Of a DNA stretch of 64,000 nucleotides, positions 32,163 to 41,269 are shown one piece after another. A model generated the notes under the pieces. It worked only from the letters and a program-made list of their open reading frames with translations. It ran no database searches and had not been told where the DNA came from. The stretch spans positions 453,532-517,531 of the forward strand of contig NZ_SRRU01000005.1 in NCBI RefSeq assembly GCF_004784465.1, in the 5' to 3' direction. This DNA is from Streptomyces griseoluteus. Lineage in GTDB: Bacteria > Actinomycetota > Actinomycetes > Streptomycetales > Streptomycetaceae. Position 1 is the first letter of the stretch; the number at the start of each line of letters is the position of its first letter. A program made the translations under genes and the position numbers.

Positions 32163-33782
32163 CTAGCGGGCGCGCTCCACCCGGCGTTCGTCCCACACCG
32201 GTTCCGGGGTCTCACGGACCTGGCCGTCGGAGCCGAAGACCAGGAAGCGGTCGAAGGAGCGGGCGAACCAGCGGTCGTGGGTGACGGCCAGCACGGTCCC
32301 CTCGTAAGCCTCCAGGGCCTCCTGGAGGGCCTCGGCGCTCTCCAGGTCGAGGTTGTCGGTGGGCTCGTCCAGCAGCAGGGCGGTGGTGCCGGCGAGTTCC
32401 AGCAGCAGGATCTGGAGCCGGGCCTGCTGGCCGCCGGAGAGCCGCTCGAAGTTCTGCTCGGCCTGTCGGTCCAGGCCATAGCGGCGCAGGATCGACATGG
32501 CCGGGCCGCGTGCCTGGGAGTGCTCGGACCACAGAATGTCCAGCAGGGTGCGGCCGACCAGCTCGGGGTGGGCGTGGGTCTGCGCGAAGTGACCCGGCAC
32601 CACCCGCGCGCCGAGCTTCCACAGCCCGGTGTGCGTGATGTCCGCCCCGGCCAGCAGACGCAGGAAGTGGGACTTGCCGGAGCCGTTGGAGCCGAGGACC
32701 GCGACCCGCTCGCCGTAGAAGACCTCCAGGTCGAACGGTTTCATCAGCCCGGTCAGCTCCAGCGCCTCGCAGGTGATCGCGCGCACGCCGGTACGGCCGC
32801 CGCGCAGCCGCATCCGGATGTCCTGCTCCTTGGGCGGCTCGGGGGGCGGCCCGGCCTCCTCGAACTTGCGCAGCCGGGTCTGCGCGGCCGCGTACCGCGA
32901 GGCCATCTCGTGGCTGACCGAGGCCGCCTGCTGGAGGGTGACCACCAGCTTCTTGAGCTGGGCGTGCTTCTCCGCCCACCGCCTGCGCAGCTCCTCGAAG
33001 CGGGCGAAGCGCTCGCGGCGGGCGTCGTGGTAGGTGGCGAAGCCGCCGCCGTGCACCCAGACGTCGGCGCCGCCCTCGGCGGGCTCCACGCTGACGATCC
33101 GCTCGGCACAGCGGGCGAGCAGTTCCCGGTCGTGCGAGATGAACAGCACGGTCTTGCGGGTGGCCCGGATCTGCTCCTCCAGCCAGCGCTTGCCGGGCAC
33201 GTCCAGGTAGTTGTCCGGCTCGTCCAGCAGCAGCACCTCGTCGTGGCCCCGGAAGAAGTACTCCAGCACCAGCCGCTTCTGCTCACCGCCGGAGAGGGTG
33301 TTCACCTGGCGCCACTGGGCCTGGTCGTAGGGGATGCCGAGGGCGGCCGTGGTGCACATGTCCCACAGGGTCTCCGTCTCGTACCCCTGGGCCTCGGCCC
33401 AGTCGGAGAGGGCCTGGGCGTACGCCATCTGCGCGGCCTCGTCGTCCACGGTCATGATCGCGTGCTCGGCCTCGTCGACCGCCTTCGCGGCCGTGCGGAT
33501 GCGCTTGGGGGCGACGGAGACGAGGAGGTCGCGGACGGTCGACTCGTCCCGGACGCCCCCGACGAACTGGGGCATCACCCCGAGGCCGCCGCTGACGCTC
33601 ACCTTGCCGCCGTGCGCGTCGAGTTCGCCCGCGATGATCCTGAGCAGCGTCGTCTTGCCCGCGCCGTTCGGGCCGACCAGCGCGACGGCCGAGCCCTCGC
33701 CGACGCGGAACGACACATCACCGAGCAGCGCCCGCCCGTCCGGCAGGTAGTACTCGAGATGCGCGACGTCCAGATGTCCCAT
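32163..33782 (-). CDS. ABC-F family ATPase (ribosome-associated type)
   Basis: 539 aa with two ABC domains and no membrane segment. Walker A GPNGAGKTT and GSNGSGKSH, signatures NTLSGGEQKR and ERLSGGQQAR, Walker B EVLLLDEPDNYLD and TALLLDEPTDNLD, joined by a charged linker (about 235-290) that is the P-site tRNA-interaction region in ABC-F proteins. Members act on ribosomes in translation or antibiotic protection; the role of this one is unknown. ATG 33782 begins MGHLDVAHLEYYLPDG. Confidence 0.9.
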   Translation of the reverse strand: MGHLDVAHLEYYLPDGRALLGDVSFRVGEGSAVALVGPNGAGKTTLLRIIAGELDAHGGKVSVSGGLGVMPQFVGGVRDESTVRDLLVSVAPKRIRTAAKAVDEAEHAIMTVDDEAAQMAYAQALSDWAEAQGYETETLWDMCTTAALGIPYDQAQWRQVNTLSGGEQKRLVLEYFFRGHDEVLLLDEPDNYLDVPGKRWLEEQIRATRKTVLFISHDRELLARCAERIVSVEPAEGGADVWVHGGGFATYHDARRERFARFEELRRRWAEKHAQLKKLVVTLQQAASVSHEMASRYAAAQTRLRKFEEAGPPPEPPKEQDIRMRLRGGRTGVRAITCEALELTGLMKPFDLEVFYGERVAVLGSNGSGKSHFLRLLAGADITHTGLWKLGARVVPGHFAQTHAHPELVGRTLLDILWSEHSQARGPAMSILRRYGLDRQAEQNFERLSGGQQARLQILLLELAGTTALLLDEPTDNLDLESAEALQEALEAYEGTVLAVTHDRWFARSFDRFLVFGSDGQVRETPEPVWDERRVERAR

Positions 33783-33871
33783 GGCCCGCATTCTCCCCGC
33801 TCGACCCCGCCGGACGGAAACGGATTCCGCGCGCACCCGGCGCCGGCCGCGCGCGCCGTACCCTCGTACGC

Positions 33872-34798
33872 ATGAGCAGCGACGACTTCGTACGGTCCTT
33901 CCCCGCCCGCTCCATCGAGACGCACGCCGCACTCACGCCGGGTCAGGCCGAGGCCGTGCTCGCACTCCTCGCCGAGTCCGCCCGCGCGGACGGACAGCAG
34001 CCGGTGTCCGAGCAGGGCCGGCTGCAACTGCGCGGCGGCGCCCGGCCGGGCGTCTCCCATCTGCTGCTGCACGCCGGGGACGAACTGGTCGGCTATGCCC
34101 AGCTGGAGGACACCGACCCGGTGGAGGCCCCCGCCGCCGAGCTGGTCGTGCGGCCCTCCCACCGGGGACGCGGGCACGGACGGGCGCTCGGTACCGCCCT
34201 GCTGGCCGCCTCCGGCAAGCGGCTGCGGGTCTGGGCGCACGGCGGCCACCCGGCGGCCCGGCACCTCGCGCAGGTGCTCGGCCTGACCCTGTTCCGCGAA
34301 CTGCGTCAGATGCGAAGGCCGTTGACCGGCCTGGAGCTGCCCGACCCGGTGCTGCCCCGGGGCGTGACGGTACGGGCCTTCGAGCCGGGCCGGGACGAGG
34401 AGGCGTGGCTCGAGGTCAACGCGGCGGCGTTCGCCCACCACCCGGAGCAGGGGTCGCTGACCCGGCGCGACCTGGACGACCGGGAGAGCGAGGCGTGGTT
34501 CGACCCGGCGGGGTTCTTCCTGGCCGAGCAGGACGGCGAGCTGGTCGGCTTCCACTGGACCAAGGCGCACGCCGAGGAGGGGCTCGGCGAGGTGTACGTG
34601 GTCGGCGTGCGCCCCGGGCGCCAGGGCGGCGGCCTCGGCAAGGCGCTCACCACGATCGGCCTGCGCCACCTGGCCGGGCGCGGCCTGCCCACCGCGATGC
34701 TCTACGTCGACGCGGACAACAAGGCGGCGGTGTCGGTGTACGAGCGACTGGGCTTCACCACCCACGAGACGGACCTGATGTACCGCACGGAGACGTGA
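33872..34798 (+). CDS. mshD: Mycothiol synthase
   Basis: 308 aa with two GNAT domains. The N-terminal one has AELVVRPSHRGRGHGRALG, the catalytic C-terminal one EVYVVGVRPGRQGGGLGKAL followed by TAMLYVDADNKAAVSVYERL and GFTTHETDLMY. Length, duplication and sequence match MshD, which acetylates Cys-GlcN-Ins in the last step of mycothiol synthesis. Divergent from the ABC-F gene, ends in a hairpin terminator. Confidence 0.93.
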   Translation: MSSDDFVRSFPARSIETHAALTPGQAEAVLALLAESARADGQQPVSEQGRLQLRGGARPGVSHLLLHAGDELVGYAQLEDTDPVEAPAAELVVRPSHRGRGHGRALGTALLAASGKRLRVWAHGGHPAARHLAQVLGLTLFRELRQMRRPLTGLELPDPVLPRGVTVRAFEPGRDEEAWLEVNAAAFAHHPEQGSLTRRDLDDRESEAWFDPAGFFLAEQDGELVGFHWTKAHAEEGLGEVYVVGVRPGRQGGGLGKALTTIGLRHLAGRGLPTAMLYVDADNKAAVSVYERLGFTTHETDLMYRTET

Positions 34799-34822
34799 AC
34801 CCTCCCTGACATGCGATGAGTT

Positions 34823-34853
34823 GAGGGGCGTCCGGGCTTGACGGGCGCCCCTC
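34823..34853 (+). terminator. Hairpin terminator after mshD
   Basis: GAGGGGCG (34823-34830) pairs with CGCCCCTC (34846-34853), followed by TTCT, 25 bp after the mshD stop. Confidence 0.7.
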
Positions 34854-34860
34854 TTCTGCA

Positions 34861-34894
34861 CCACCCTTCCACTACTCAATTAGTGAAAGGGTGG
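34861..34894 (+). promoter_or_regulatory. 34-bp palindromic operator of the YtrA-type GntR operon
   Basis: CCACCCTTCCACTA - 6 nt - TAGTGAAAGGGTGG: 14-bp arms with one mismatch. The right arm overlaps the ribosome site (GAAAGG), so binding would block both transcription and translation initiation. CACTA/TAGTG half sites are like those of YtrA-subfamily regulators. Likely autoregulatory. Confidence 0.75.
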
Positions 34895-34902
34895 TTCAGC
34901 GC

Positions 34903-35289
34903 ATGGTCGAATACCGCATCGACCGGCACAGCGGGGTCGCCACCTACGTCCAGATCGTCCAGCAGACCAAACAGGCCCTCCGCCTCGGACTGCTGCGCCC
35001 CGGCGACCAACTGCCCACCGCCCGCGAGGTCGTGGAGGCCACCGCCATCAACCCCAACACCGTCCTGAAGGCGTACCGCGAGCTGGAGCGGGAGGGGCTG
35101 GTGGAGGCGCGGCGCGGGATGGGCACCTTCGTCCGCCGCACGCTCGGCGCCGCCCCGGCCGACTCCCCGCTGCGGGGCGAGCTGGAGGAGTGGGCGGGGC
35201 GGGCGGTCGCGGCCGGATGGGACCGGGACGACATGGCGGCCCTCTTCACGGCCGTCCTCGACAAGAGCTTCCAGGGAGAGCGTTCATGA
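34903..35289 (+). CDS. GntR/YtrA-family regulator of an ABC transporter operon
   Basis: 128 aa. GntR winged helix (LRPGDQLPTAREVVEATAIN, then PNTVLKAYRELEREGLV) with a short helical C-terminus, the YtrA subfamily hallmark. These regulators normally sit first in operons with an ABC transporter, as here. ATG 34903 chosen for its spacing to GAAAGG; GTG 34891 is in frame but abuts the ribosome site. Stop overlaps the ATPase start. Confidence 0.92.
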   Translation: MVEYRIDRHSGVATYVQIVQQTKQALRLGLLRPGDQLPTAREVVEATAINPNTVLKAYRELEREGLVEARRGMGTFVRRTLGAAPADSPLRGELEEWAGRAVAAGWDRDDMAALFTAVLDKSFQGERS

Positions 35290-36170
35290 GCGACACCGCG
35301 ATCGAGGCCACCGGCCTCGGCAGACGGTACGGACGGCGCGGCGCCTGGGCGCTGCGCGACTGCGCGTTCCGGCTGCCCGCCGGGCGCGTGTGTGCCGTGG
35401 TGGGCCCCAACGGGGCGGGAAAGAGCACCCTGTTCGCCCTCGCCGCGGGTCTCATGGCGCCCACCGAGGGCGAGTTGCGGGTCCTGGGCACCTCTCCGGC
35501 CGACGCCCGGCCCCGCGTGGGCTACGTCGCGCAGGCCAAGCCGCTGTATCCGCAGCTCACTGTCGCGGAGACGCTGCGCATGGGCGCCGACCTCAACCCC
35601 GGCCGCTGGGACGCGGCCGGCGCGGAGCGGATCGTCGCCGGCGGCGACCTCGACCCCGGTACCCGGATACGGTCCCTCTCCGGCGGCCAGCGCACCCGCG
35701 TCGCGCTCGCCCTCGCGCTGGGCAAGCGGCCCGAACTGCTGCTGCTGGACGAGCCGATGGCCGACCTCGACCCGCTCGCCCGGCACGATCTGATGGGCGT
35801 GCTGATGGGCACAGCCGCCGAGCACGGCACCACCATCGCGATGTCCTCCCATGTCGTCGCCGAGGTGGAGGAGTCCTGCGACCACCTGCTGCTCATCGGC
35901 TCCGGCCGGGTGCGGCTGGCCGGGGACATCGACGACCTGCTCGCGGCCCACCTCCGTGTCGCCGGTTCCGCCGAGACCGACGGTCTGACCGGGCACACGG
36001 TGGTCGAGTCCCGTACCACCGGGCGCCAGCTCTCCGCGCTGATCCGGCCGGCGGGGCCGGTGTCGGGCGACTGGCGCACCGAGGCGCCCACCCTGGAGGA
36101 CCTGGTCCTCGCCCACCTGCGGAGCCCGGGAGCGCCCGCGCTCACCTTGACCGAGGAGTACGCCGCGTGA
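35286..36170 (+). CDS. ABC transporter ATP-binding protein
   Basis: 294 aa. Walker A VVGPNGAGKSTLF, Q-loop YVAQAKPLYP, signature RSLSGGQRTRVALA, Walker B LLLLDEPMADLDP, H-loop MSSHVVAEVEES. Belongs to the drug/peptide-export (YtrB-like) ATPases. ATGA overlap with the regulator and GTGA overlap with the permease show a tight three-gene operon. Confidence 0.93.
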   Translation: MSDTAIEATGLGRRYGRRGAWALRDCAFRLPAGRVCAVVGPNGAGKSTLFALAAGLMAPTEGELRVLGTSPADARPRVGYVAQAKPLYPQLTVAETLRMGADLNPGRWDAAGAERIVAGGDLDPGTRIRSLSGGQRTRVALALALGKRPELLLLDEPMADLDPLARHDLMGVLMGTAAEHGTTIAMSSHVVAEVEESCDHLLLIGSGRVRLAGDIDDLLAAHLRVAGSAETDGLTGHTVVESRTTGRQLSALIRPAGPVSGDWRTEAPTLEDLVLAHLRSPGAPALTLTEEYAA

Positions 36171-37141
36171 GCACCCTTTCCGTCACAGCAGCCCCCGCAC
36201 ATCCGCGTCAGGCCCGCTGGACGTTTCTTCTGCACCGGTGGGCGCTGGCCGTCTGGGTCACCCTGGTGGTGGCGATCAGTGGGCTGCTGCTGTGGGCGGC
36301 GGGCCCCCTCGCGGACGAGTCGGACCGCGCCTGGCACCGGCTGGACGCGTGCCGTCGGCTCAGCAGGTGCGTCGTCGACACGGGCTCGTACTCCACCACG
36401 TACACGTTCCTGACCTACGCCATGATCCTCCTGCCGTTCGTCGTGGCCGCGTGGGCGGGCGCCACGCTGACCGCGCGGGAGCTGGAGTCGGGCACGGCGC
36501 TGATGGCCTGGACCCAGAGCGTCAGTCCGGTGCGCTGGCTGGCGGTCCGGCTGACGCTGCCCGCGGTGGTGCTCACGGTGGGCGCGAGCCTGCTGGTGGC
36601 CCTGCACCGGTTCGCGTGGGAGGCGCCCGAGGAGCGCACGGGCAACCGCCCCACGTGGTGGGTACCCTTCACCTTCCATGCCAACGGCCCCACGATCGTC
36701 ACCGCCTGCCTGACCGCCCTCGCCGTGGGTACGCTGACCGGCCTGCTGGTCCGCCGCACCCTGCCCGCCCTCGGCGTCAGTGTGGCCGCCTCGGTGCTGC
36801 TGCTCGGCGGCGCCCACTGGCTCATGCCCCACCTCCGGACGTCCGTGACCGAGGTGGGACCGTTCCAGGACGGCTACCCCGACCTTTACACCGGCGTCGA
36901 GCTCTCCCACGGCCTGGTCACCCGCACCGGAGCGCACATCCCCACCCCGGAGTGCCAGGCGACCAGCATGGACGTCTGCCGGCGGATCTATGAGCAGCGC
37001 GGCGGCACCGGGTTCTACACCACCTTCCACCCCGCCTCCCACTTCTGGCCGCTCCAGCTCACCACCAGCGCCCTGCTGCTGGTCGTGACCGCGCTGCTCA
37101 CCGCCGCCTCCTTCGTGGTGCTGCGCCGCCGTACCGGCTGA
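36167..37141 (+). CDS. ABC transporter permease
   Basis: 324 aa with about six transmembrane helices (WALAVWVTLVVAISGLLLWA; LTYAMILLPFVVAAWAGATL; LPALGVSVAASVLLLGG; LQLTTSALLLVVTALLTA). The ELESGTALMAWTQSVSPVRW loop is the typical ABC-2 permease element. A large extracytoplasmic loop carries several Cys (TPECQATSMDVCRR). Partner of the preceding ATPase; substrate unknown. Confidence 0.88.
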   Translation: MSTLSVTAAPAHPRQARWTFLLHRWALAVWVTLVVAISGLLLWAAGPLADESDRAWHRLDACRRLSRCVVDTGSYSTTYTFLTYAMILLPFVVAAWAGATLTARELESGTALMAWTQSVSPVRWLAVRLTLPAVVLTVGASLLVALHRFAWEAPEERTGNRPTWWVPFTFHANGPTIVTACLTALAVGTLTGLLVRRTLPALGVSVAASVLLLGGAHWLMPHLRTSVTEVGPFQDGYPDLYTGVELSHGLVTRTGAHIPTPECQATSMDVCRRIYEQRGGTGFYTTFHPASHFWPLQLTTSALLLVVTALLTAASFVVLRRRTG

Positions 37142-37146
37142 CCGAC

Positions 37147-37172
37147 GGGGGCGGTCCCTGGGGGCCGCCCCC
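37147..37172 (+). terminator. Hairpin terminator after the ABC operon
   Basis: GGGGGCGG (37147-37154) pairs with CCGCCCCC (37165-37172), 6 bp after the permease stop. Confidence 0.65.
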
Positions 37173-37357
37173 CGATTTCCCGGACGTCATGTGCCCGTAA
37201 CCCTTGATTCAGAACCGCTTGCGACCCTCGGGCGATGGAACCCGTGGCCCCCCACTTTCAGCCGCGGCCCGAGGGGGCCGGGGGTGGCGCGTCCGTTCCC
37301 GCGGATCACTTGAAAACAGACGCTGCCGTAACGCCCCTGGCGCGGAAGAATGGGTTC

Positions 37358-39610
37358 ATGAGTCAGCGAGAAGCCCAGGTACCGGCCCACCCGTCCCCCG
37401 ACGCCACCCTGCGGCCGCAGCCCCCCGTGGGCTCGATCGCCGCCCACCGGCCGCACACGGTCGCGGCGGCCGTCTCCGACCTGGAACCCGATCTCGACGC
37501 CGACCTCGACGTGTACGAGGAGCGGGCCACGGACGGCGCCCCGCTGCCCCAGGGCCGCTTCCTGGACCGGGAGCGCAGCTGGCTCGCCTTCAACGAGCGC
37601 GTGCTGGAGCTGGCCGAGGACCCCACCACCCCGCTGCTGGAGCGTGCCAACTTCCTCGCGATCTTCGCCAGCAACCTGGACGAGTTCTTCATGGTCCGGG
37701 TGGCCGGTCTGAAGCGGCGTATCGCCACCGGGGTCGCCACCCGCTCCGCCTCCGGGCTCCAGCCCCGCGAGGTGCTGGAGATGATCTGGGCCCGCTCGCG
37801 CGAGCTGATGGCGCGGCACGCCGCCTGCTACCACGAGGACGTCGCCCCCGCGCTCGCGGAGGAGGGCATCCACCTGGTCCGCTGGAGCGAGCTGACCGAC
37901 AAGGAGCAGGCCCGCCTGTTCACCCTGTTCCGGCACCAGATCTTCCCGGTGCTGACCCCGCTCGCCGTGGACCCCGCGCACCCCTTCCCCTACATCTCCG
38001 GCCTCTCGCTGAACCTGGCCGTCGTCGTGCGGAACCCGGTCAGCGGCCACAAGCACTTCGCGCGGGTGAAGGTGCCTCCGCTGCTGTCCCGCTTCCTGGA
38101 GAGCAGCCCCGGCCGTTTCGTCCCGCTGGAGGACGTGATCGGGGCGCACCTGGAGGAGCTGTTCCCCGGCATGGAGGTGCTGGAGCACCATGCCTTCCGG
38201 CTCACCCGCAACGAGGACCTGGAGGTCGAGGAGGACGACGCGGAGAACCTGCTCCAGGCGCTGGAGAAGGAACTCATGCGGCGCCGCTTCGGGCCCCCGG
38301 TGCGCCTGGAGGTCGAGGAGGACATCGACCGGGAGGTGCTGGACCTCCTGGTGCGCGAGCTGAAGATCTCCGAGGCCGAGGTCTACCCGCTGCCCGGCCC
38401 GCTCGACCTCACCGGTCTCTTCCGCATCCACGGCCTGGACCGCCCGGAGCTGAAGTACCGCAAGTTCGTCGCGGGCACCCACCGGGACCTCGCCGAGGTG
38501 GAGTCCGCCTCCGCGCCGGACATCTTCGCCGCGCTGCGCCAGCGGGACGTGCTGCTGCACCACCCGTACGACTCCTTCTCCACCTCGGTGCAGGCGTTCC
38601 TGGAGCAGGCCGCGCAGGACCCCGACGTGCTGGCGATCAAGCAGACGCTGTACCGCACCTCCGGCGACTCGCCGATAGTGGACGCGCTGATCGACGCGGC
38701 CGAGTCCGGCAAGCAGGTCCTCGTCCTGGTCGAGATCAAGGCCCGCTTCGACGAGCACGCCAACATCAAGTGGGCGCGCAAGCTGGAGGAGGCGGGCTGC
38801 CACGTCGTCTACGGCCTGGTCGGGCTGAAGACGCACTGCAAGCTGTCGCTCGTGGTCCGCCAGGAGGGCGAGACCCTGCGCCGCTACTGCCACGTCGGTA
38901 CCGGCAACTACCACCCGAAGACGGCCCGGCTGTACGAGGACCTCGGGCTGCTCACCGCCGACCCGCAGGTCGGCGCGGACCTCTCCGACCTCTTCAACCG
39001 GCTCTCCGGCTACTCCCGCCGCGAGACCTACCGCCGGCTGCTGGTCGCCCCCAAGTCCCTGCGCGACGGCCTCATATCGCGCATCGACAAGGAGATCCAG
39101 CACCACCGCGCGGGCCGCCCGGCCTTCGTCAAGATCAAGGTCAACTCCATGGTCGACGAGGCCGTCATCGACGCCTGCTACCGGGCCTCCCAGGCGGGCG
39201 TACCGGTCGACATCTGGGTGCGCGGCATCTGCGCGGTACGGCCCGGTGTCGAGGGACTCTCGGAGAACATCCGGGTCCGCTCGATCCTCGGCCGGTTCCT
39301 GGAGCACTCCCGCGTGTTCGCCTTCGGCAACGGCGGCGAGCCCGAAGTCTGGTTCGGCAGCGCCGACATGATGCACCGCAACCTCGACCGCCGGATCGAG
39401 GCGCTGGTCCGGGTGACCGACCCCGGCCACCGGGCGTCCCTCAACCGCTTGCTGGACACCGGCATGTCCGACACCACCGCCTCCTGGCACCTGGGCCCCG
39501 ACGGCGAGTGGACCCGGCACGCGGTGGACGCCGACGGAAACCCCCTGCGCAACATACAGGAGATGCTCATTGACGCCCGGAGGCGCCGGCGTGGCACCAC
39601 GACACCCTGA
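37358..39610 (+). CDS. ppk: Polyphosphate kinase 1
   Basis: 750 aa, normal for PPK1 with an N-terminal extension. Begins with a disordered 65 residues, then RFLDRERSWLAFNERVLELA. The two catalytic histidines are at H512 (RYCHVGTGNYHPKTARLYED) and H650 (RFLEHSRVFAFGNGG). The enzyme makes polyphosphate from ATP and reverses it. A CHAD-domain gene overlaps its end. No clear PHO box was found in the 216 bp upstream. Confidence 0.96.
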   Translation: MSQREAQVPAHPSPDATLRPQPPVGSIAAHRPHTVAAAVSDLEPDLDADLDVYEERATDGAPLPQGRFLDRERSWLAFNERVLELAEDPTTPLLERANFLAIFASNLDEFFMVRVAGLKRRIATGVATRSASGLQPREVLEMIWARSRELMARHAACYHEDVAPALAEEGIHLVRWSELTDKEQARLFTLFRHQIFPVLTPLAVDPAHPFPYISGLSLNLAVVVRNPVSGHKHFARVKVPPLLSRFLESSPGRFVPLEDVIGAHLEELFPGMEVLEHHAFRLTRNEDLEVEEDDAENLLQALEKELMRRRFGPPVRLEVEEDIDREVLDLLVRELKISEAEVYPLPGPLDLTGLFRIHGLDRPELKYRKFVAGTHRDLAEVESASAPDIFAALRQRDVLLHHPYDSFSTSVQAFLEQAAQDPDVLAIKQTLYRTSGDSPIVDALIDAAESGKQVLVLVEIKARFDEHANIKWARKLEEAGCHVVYGLVGLKTHCKLSLVVRQEGETLRRYCHVGTGNYHPKTARLYEDLGLLTADPQVGADLSDLFNRLSGYSRRETYRRLLVAPKSLRDGLISRIDKEIQHHRAGRPAFVKIKVNSMVDEAVIDACYRASQAGVPVDIWVRGICAVRPGVEGLSENIRVRSILGRFLEHSRVFAFGNGGEPEVWFGSADMMHRNLDRRIEALVRVTDPGHRASLNRLLDTGMSDTTASWHLGPDGEWTRHAVDADGNPLRNIQEMLIDARRRRRGTTTP

Positions 39611-40631
39611 CCGTCCCCACCCGGAGACCGTCCCGGCGGGGGCCGTCCCCGCCGGGAAGGACCCCGCCGGGGACGACCTCGCCGCGTATCTGAGGGCGCA
39701 GGCGACGGAGTTCCTGCGCGCGCTGCGGGCCCAGCGGGAGCACGGGAACGGGGCCGGGGCCGAGGGCGCCGCCGACGCGGGGCGGGCGCTGCGCCGCTCC
39801 GCCCGCCGGATCAGCGCCGCCCTGCACACCTTCCGGACCCTGCTCGACCCCGCCTGGGCCGACTCGATGCGGCCCGAACTTGCCTGGGTGTCGGGCACCT
39901 TGGCCCTGGAACACGCACAAGAGGCCCGGCTGGACCGCCTGTTGCTCGCACTGCACCGGCTCTCCGGATCAACTCCGGCGCCGGTACGGGCGGTGGTGCA
40001 CGCGGGTGCCCCGGCACCGGCCGCCGAGCGGGGCAGTCTCACCGTGGGCGCCGCCAAGGCGGGGGCGCTGCTGGAACGCCGGCTCACCCTGGCGCGGACG
40101 CGTGCCCACTCCGCCGCGCTGGAGGCGCTGGGCTCCGCCCGCTTCCACGCCGTCGCCGACCGGGTCGCCCTGCTGGCCAGCGACGTGCCGCTGGCGCCGG
40201 GCGCCGCGACCGCCGGCCTGGGGCCGCTGGCCGCCGCCGCCGAGGACCGCCTCGCCGGTGCCGTCTCCGTGCTGCCCCTGGTCACCGCCGGGGACCCCTA
40301 CAACGCGCAGGCCCTGGTCCACGGCCTCTCCCCCGACCCCGCCCCGCACCCCCAGGACGGCCCCTGGCACCAGGTCCGGCTCCTGCTCCGCCTGCACCGC
40401 TACGCCCGCGAGATCCCGCGCACCGCCCCCGCCGACCCCCGCCTCCGCCCCGCCGCCGAGGCCCTCACCCGCCACCGCGACGCCGCCGAAGCCGCCGCCG
40501 AAGCCGCCCAGGCCGCCCGCACCCCGCGGATCGCCCCCGCCACCGCCTACGCCCTCGGCGTCCTCCACGCCGACCAGCGCCACGAGGTCGAAGCCGCGAG
40601 ATTCGCCTTCCAGCAGACCTGGCAGTCCTGA
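39591..40631 (+). CDS. CHAD domain protein
   Basis: 346 aa, almost all helical. Conserved basic/His residues typical of CHAD (conserved histidine alpha-helical domain): RRSARRISAALHTFRTLLDP early, and LLLRLHRYAREIPRTAP later. CHAD binds polyphosphate, matching its position. GTG 39591 was chosen because GGAGG lies 7 bases upstream; it overlaps ppk by 20 bp, so the two are likely co-translated. Confidence 0.88.
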   Translation: MAPRHPDRPHPETVPAGAVPAGKDPAGDDLAAYLRAQATEFLRALRAQREHGNGAGAEGAADAGRALRRSARRISAALHTFRTLLDPAWADSMRPELAWVSGTLALEHAQEARLDRLLLALHRLSGSTPAPVRAVVHAGAPAPAAERGSLTVGAAKAGALLERRLTLARTRAHSAALEALGSARFHAVADRVALLASDVPLAPGAATAGLGPLAAAAEDRLAGAVSVLPLVTAGDPYNAQALVHGLSPDPAPHPQDGPWHQVRLLLRLHRYAREIPRTAPADPRLRPAAEALTRHRDAAEAAAEAAQAARTPRIAPATAYALGVLHADQRHEVEAARFAFQQTWQS

Positions 40632-40646
40632 CCCCGAGGAGCCCCC

Positions 40647-41078
40647 GTGCCCACCGGCCCCCACGCGCTCCCCAAGCTCATCCGTGCCGCCGGCTGTGTG
40701 CTCTGGCGCCGGGCCCCCGGCACCGGTGCCCTGGAGGTGTGCCTCGTGCACCGGCCCCGGTACGACGACTGGTCGCATCCCAAGGGCAAGCTCAAGCGCG
40801 GGGAGTCCGCGGAGGCGGCGGCCGTGCGGGAGGTCGGGGAGGAGACGGGGTTCGCGGCCGAGCTGGGGGCCGAGCTGCCGACGCTGCGGTATCCGGTGGA
40901 CGGGCGCCCCAAGCAGGTGCGGTACTGGGCCGCCGAGGCCGTCTCCGGGGCGTTCGTACCCAACTCCGAGGTCGACCAGGTGGTGTGGCTGGCGCCCGCC
41001 GAGGCGCGTACCAGGATCAGCCACCCCCGCGACCGCGACCTGCTCGACGCCCTCACCCACCGGCTCGAACACCACTGA
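40647..41078 (+). CDS. Nudix hydrolase (MutT-like)
   Basis: 143 aa. Complete Nudix box GKLKRGESAEAAAVREVGEE followed by TGF. Substrates of such proteins are nucleoside diphosphates linked to other groups, e.g. oxidised nucleotides or diadenosine/inositol polyphosphates; the mycobacterial MutT1 relatives next to ppk also carry a phosphatase domain, absent here. GTG start with GAGGAG upstream, 15 bp after the CHAD gene. Confidence 0.92.
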   Translation: MPTGPHALPKLIRAAGCVLWRRAPGTGALEVCLVHRPRYDDWSHPKGKLKRGESAEAAAVREVGEETGFAAELGAELPTLRYPVDGRPKQVRYWAAEAVSGAFVPNSEVDQVVWLAPAEARTRISHPRDRDLLDALTHRLEHH

Positions 41079-41104
41079 AAGCGCGGGCAAAAAGACCGCG
41101 GCGC

Positions 41105-41269
41105 TCACGCTCCCCCGAGGTGCCCCTCCGCGTCCGTCCGCGCCTGGCTGCGCGCCCGCCGGGCCGGACCCCGCCAGCCGCAACTGCACCGCGCCACGCA
41201 GAAGCGCCCCTGCTCGGTCGTCTCCGTACGGTGTTCCCGCGCCCCCTCGGGGCCCTCCTCAGACGCCAC
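41105..41269 (-). CDS. 54-aa protein with Cys cluster
   Basis: GTG 41269, preceded in frame by a TAG, opens VASEEGPEGAREHRTETTEQ and continues GRFCVARCSCGWRGPARRAR. Three cysteines (C-x4-C-x-C) followed by a Gly-Trp-Arg turn could bind a metal or pack as a half zinc ribbon. No strong ribosome site. It fills the otherwise empty 343-bp gap between the Nudix gene and the lipoprotein gene. Confidence 0.6.
   Translation of the reverse strand: MASEEGPEGAREHRTETTEQGRFCVARCSCGWRGPARRARSQARTDAEGHLGGA

Noticed and set aside
37142..37357. PHO box upstream of ppk
   Set aside because: ppk is PhoP-controlled in relatives, but no pair of GTTCA-type repeats in 11-bp register is visible here; only isolated partial matches.
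37187..40285. A 1032-codon minus-strand open frame opposite ppk
   Set aside because: It mirrors ppk and the CHAD gene, both clear by motif; the antisense product is compositionally biased and has no start signal.
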